From Bacillota bacterium (GTDB taxonomy: Bacteria; Bacillota; Clostridia; Clostridiales; Clostridiaceae), in assembly GCA_023417975.1 (NCBI GenBank), contig JAEZDX010000513.1:1-6142 (forward strand): a stretch of DNA of 6,142 nucleotides, read 5' to 3'. The position numbers and the translations under genes were made by a program. Under the pieces are notes generated by a model. That model made no database searches and was not told the origin of the DNA. It saw only the letters and a program-made list of their open reading frames with translations. Of the stretch, positions 5,937 to 6,142 are shown in pieces (the first letter of the stretch is position 1; every line of letters begins with the position of its first letter).

Positions 5937-5966
5937 ATTATATACTACTATTACTCTATTTTTCTA
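5937..5966 (-). promoter_or_regulatory. Candidate promoter for topB
   Basis: Minus-strand TATAAT (complement of 5937-5942) is a perfect -10 match. TAGAAA (complement of 5961-5966) lies 18 bases upstream and matches 4 of 6 positions of TTGACA. Transcription would start near 5930, leaving a leader of about ten bases. The tRNA terminator just upstream makes a separate promoter necessary. The surrounding TA-rich DNA lowers certainty. Confidence 0.4.
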
Positions 5967-6014
5967 CTCTATATAAAAAGCCATACTTCAGCTTGGAATA
6001 AACAACCTAAGTAT

Positions 6015-6037
6015 AAAAAAAGCAAGCTTTCGCTTGC
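6015..6037 (-). terminator. Rho-independent terminator of the tRNA-Asn transcript
   Basis: On the minus strand GCAAGC (6037-6032) and GCTTGC (6027-6022) form a 6-bp stem closed by a GAAA tetraloop, followed by seven T residues (6021-6015). It lies 22 bases downstream of the tRNA CCA end and before the topB promoter region. The structure is directional: the plus-strand copy has no T-tract. Confidence 0.88.
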
Positions 6038-6059
6038 CTAAAATTCCAAAAAATAAAAA

Positions 6060-6134
6060 TGGCTCCGCGAAGAGGGCTCGAACCTCCAACCCTTCGGTTA
6101 ACAGCCGAATGCTCCACCATTGAGCTATCGCGGA
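6060..6134 (-). tRNA. tRNA-Asn (anticodon GTT)
   Basis: A full cloverleaf of 75 bases including an encoded CCA. The acceptor stem TCCGCGA/TCGCGGA has 7 perfect pairs (6134-6128 with 6070-6064) and discriminator G at 6063. The anticodon stem TTCGG/CCGAA encloses loop CTGTTAA with anticodon GTT (complement of 6100-6102), which reads the Asn codons AAC and AAT. The T arm GGAGG-TTCGAGC-CCTCT carries the conserved TTCGA sequence and one G-T pair; the D arm is GCTC..GAGC with a GG in the loop. The promoter lies beyond the window edge, so it may be part of a tRNA cluster continuing there. A terminator follows. Confidence 0.96.
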
Positions 6135-6142
6135 ACGTTTTT

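Noticed and set aside
5921..6134. Integrative element using tRNA-Asn as attachment site, with topB as cargo
   Set aside because: TopB is sometimes carried by integrative elements, but there is no integrase, no repeat of the tRNA 3' end elsewhere in the window, and no shift in base composition around topB.

Overview
The window is AT-rich, with Gly/Asn/Lys-rich low-GC codon choice, strong AGGAGG-type ribosome binding sites and classical hairpin-plus-T-tract terminators. This points to a Firmicute of the class Clostridia. The FMN-binding lipoprotein and the transporter subfamily remind me of cellulolytic clostridia (Ruminiclostridium-like), but that genus-level guess is from memory, not from a search.

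Layout. Positions 1-546 hold the C-terminal part of an NMT1/THI5-like ABC transporter substrate-binding protein. Its reading frame is broken by stops and apparent frameshifts in the first ~66 bases, and a strong terminator (586-627) follows it. Positions 547-812 contain no gene, only that terminator, a candidate promoter and an 8-bp inverted repeat. Positions 813-1466 encode a secreted lipoprotein with an FMN_bind-like domain interrupted by a Gly/Thr/Asn-rich segment, closed by its own terminator. After a 150-bp regulatory gap come an ABC ATPase (1617-2393) and a permease (2374-3171), which overlap by 20 bp. A membrane-anchored TPR protein (3226-4038) follows 54 bp later and is probably in the same operon. 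On the minus strand lie a short type IA topoisomerase (TopB-like, 4061-5920) and, upstream of it, a tRNA-Asn(GTT) with encoded CCA (6060-6134).

How the parts fit. The substrate-binding protein, ATPase and permease make a plausible complete NitT/TauT-type importer, though the binding-protein gene is separated from the other two by the lipoprotein gene and two terminators. The substrate cannot be read from the sequence. The TPR gene and topB converge on a shared bidirectional terminator whose left arm lies inside the end of the TPR gene. The tRNA has its own terminator, so topB appears to be transcribed independently.

I see no mobile element, CRISPR array or riboswitch, and no convincing new multi-gene system. 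The points most worth a second look are the broken 5' end of the binding-protein gene, the split FMN_bind domain lacking the usual flavin-attachment motif, and the shortened topoisomerase.
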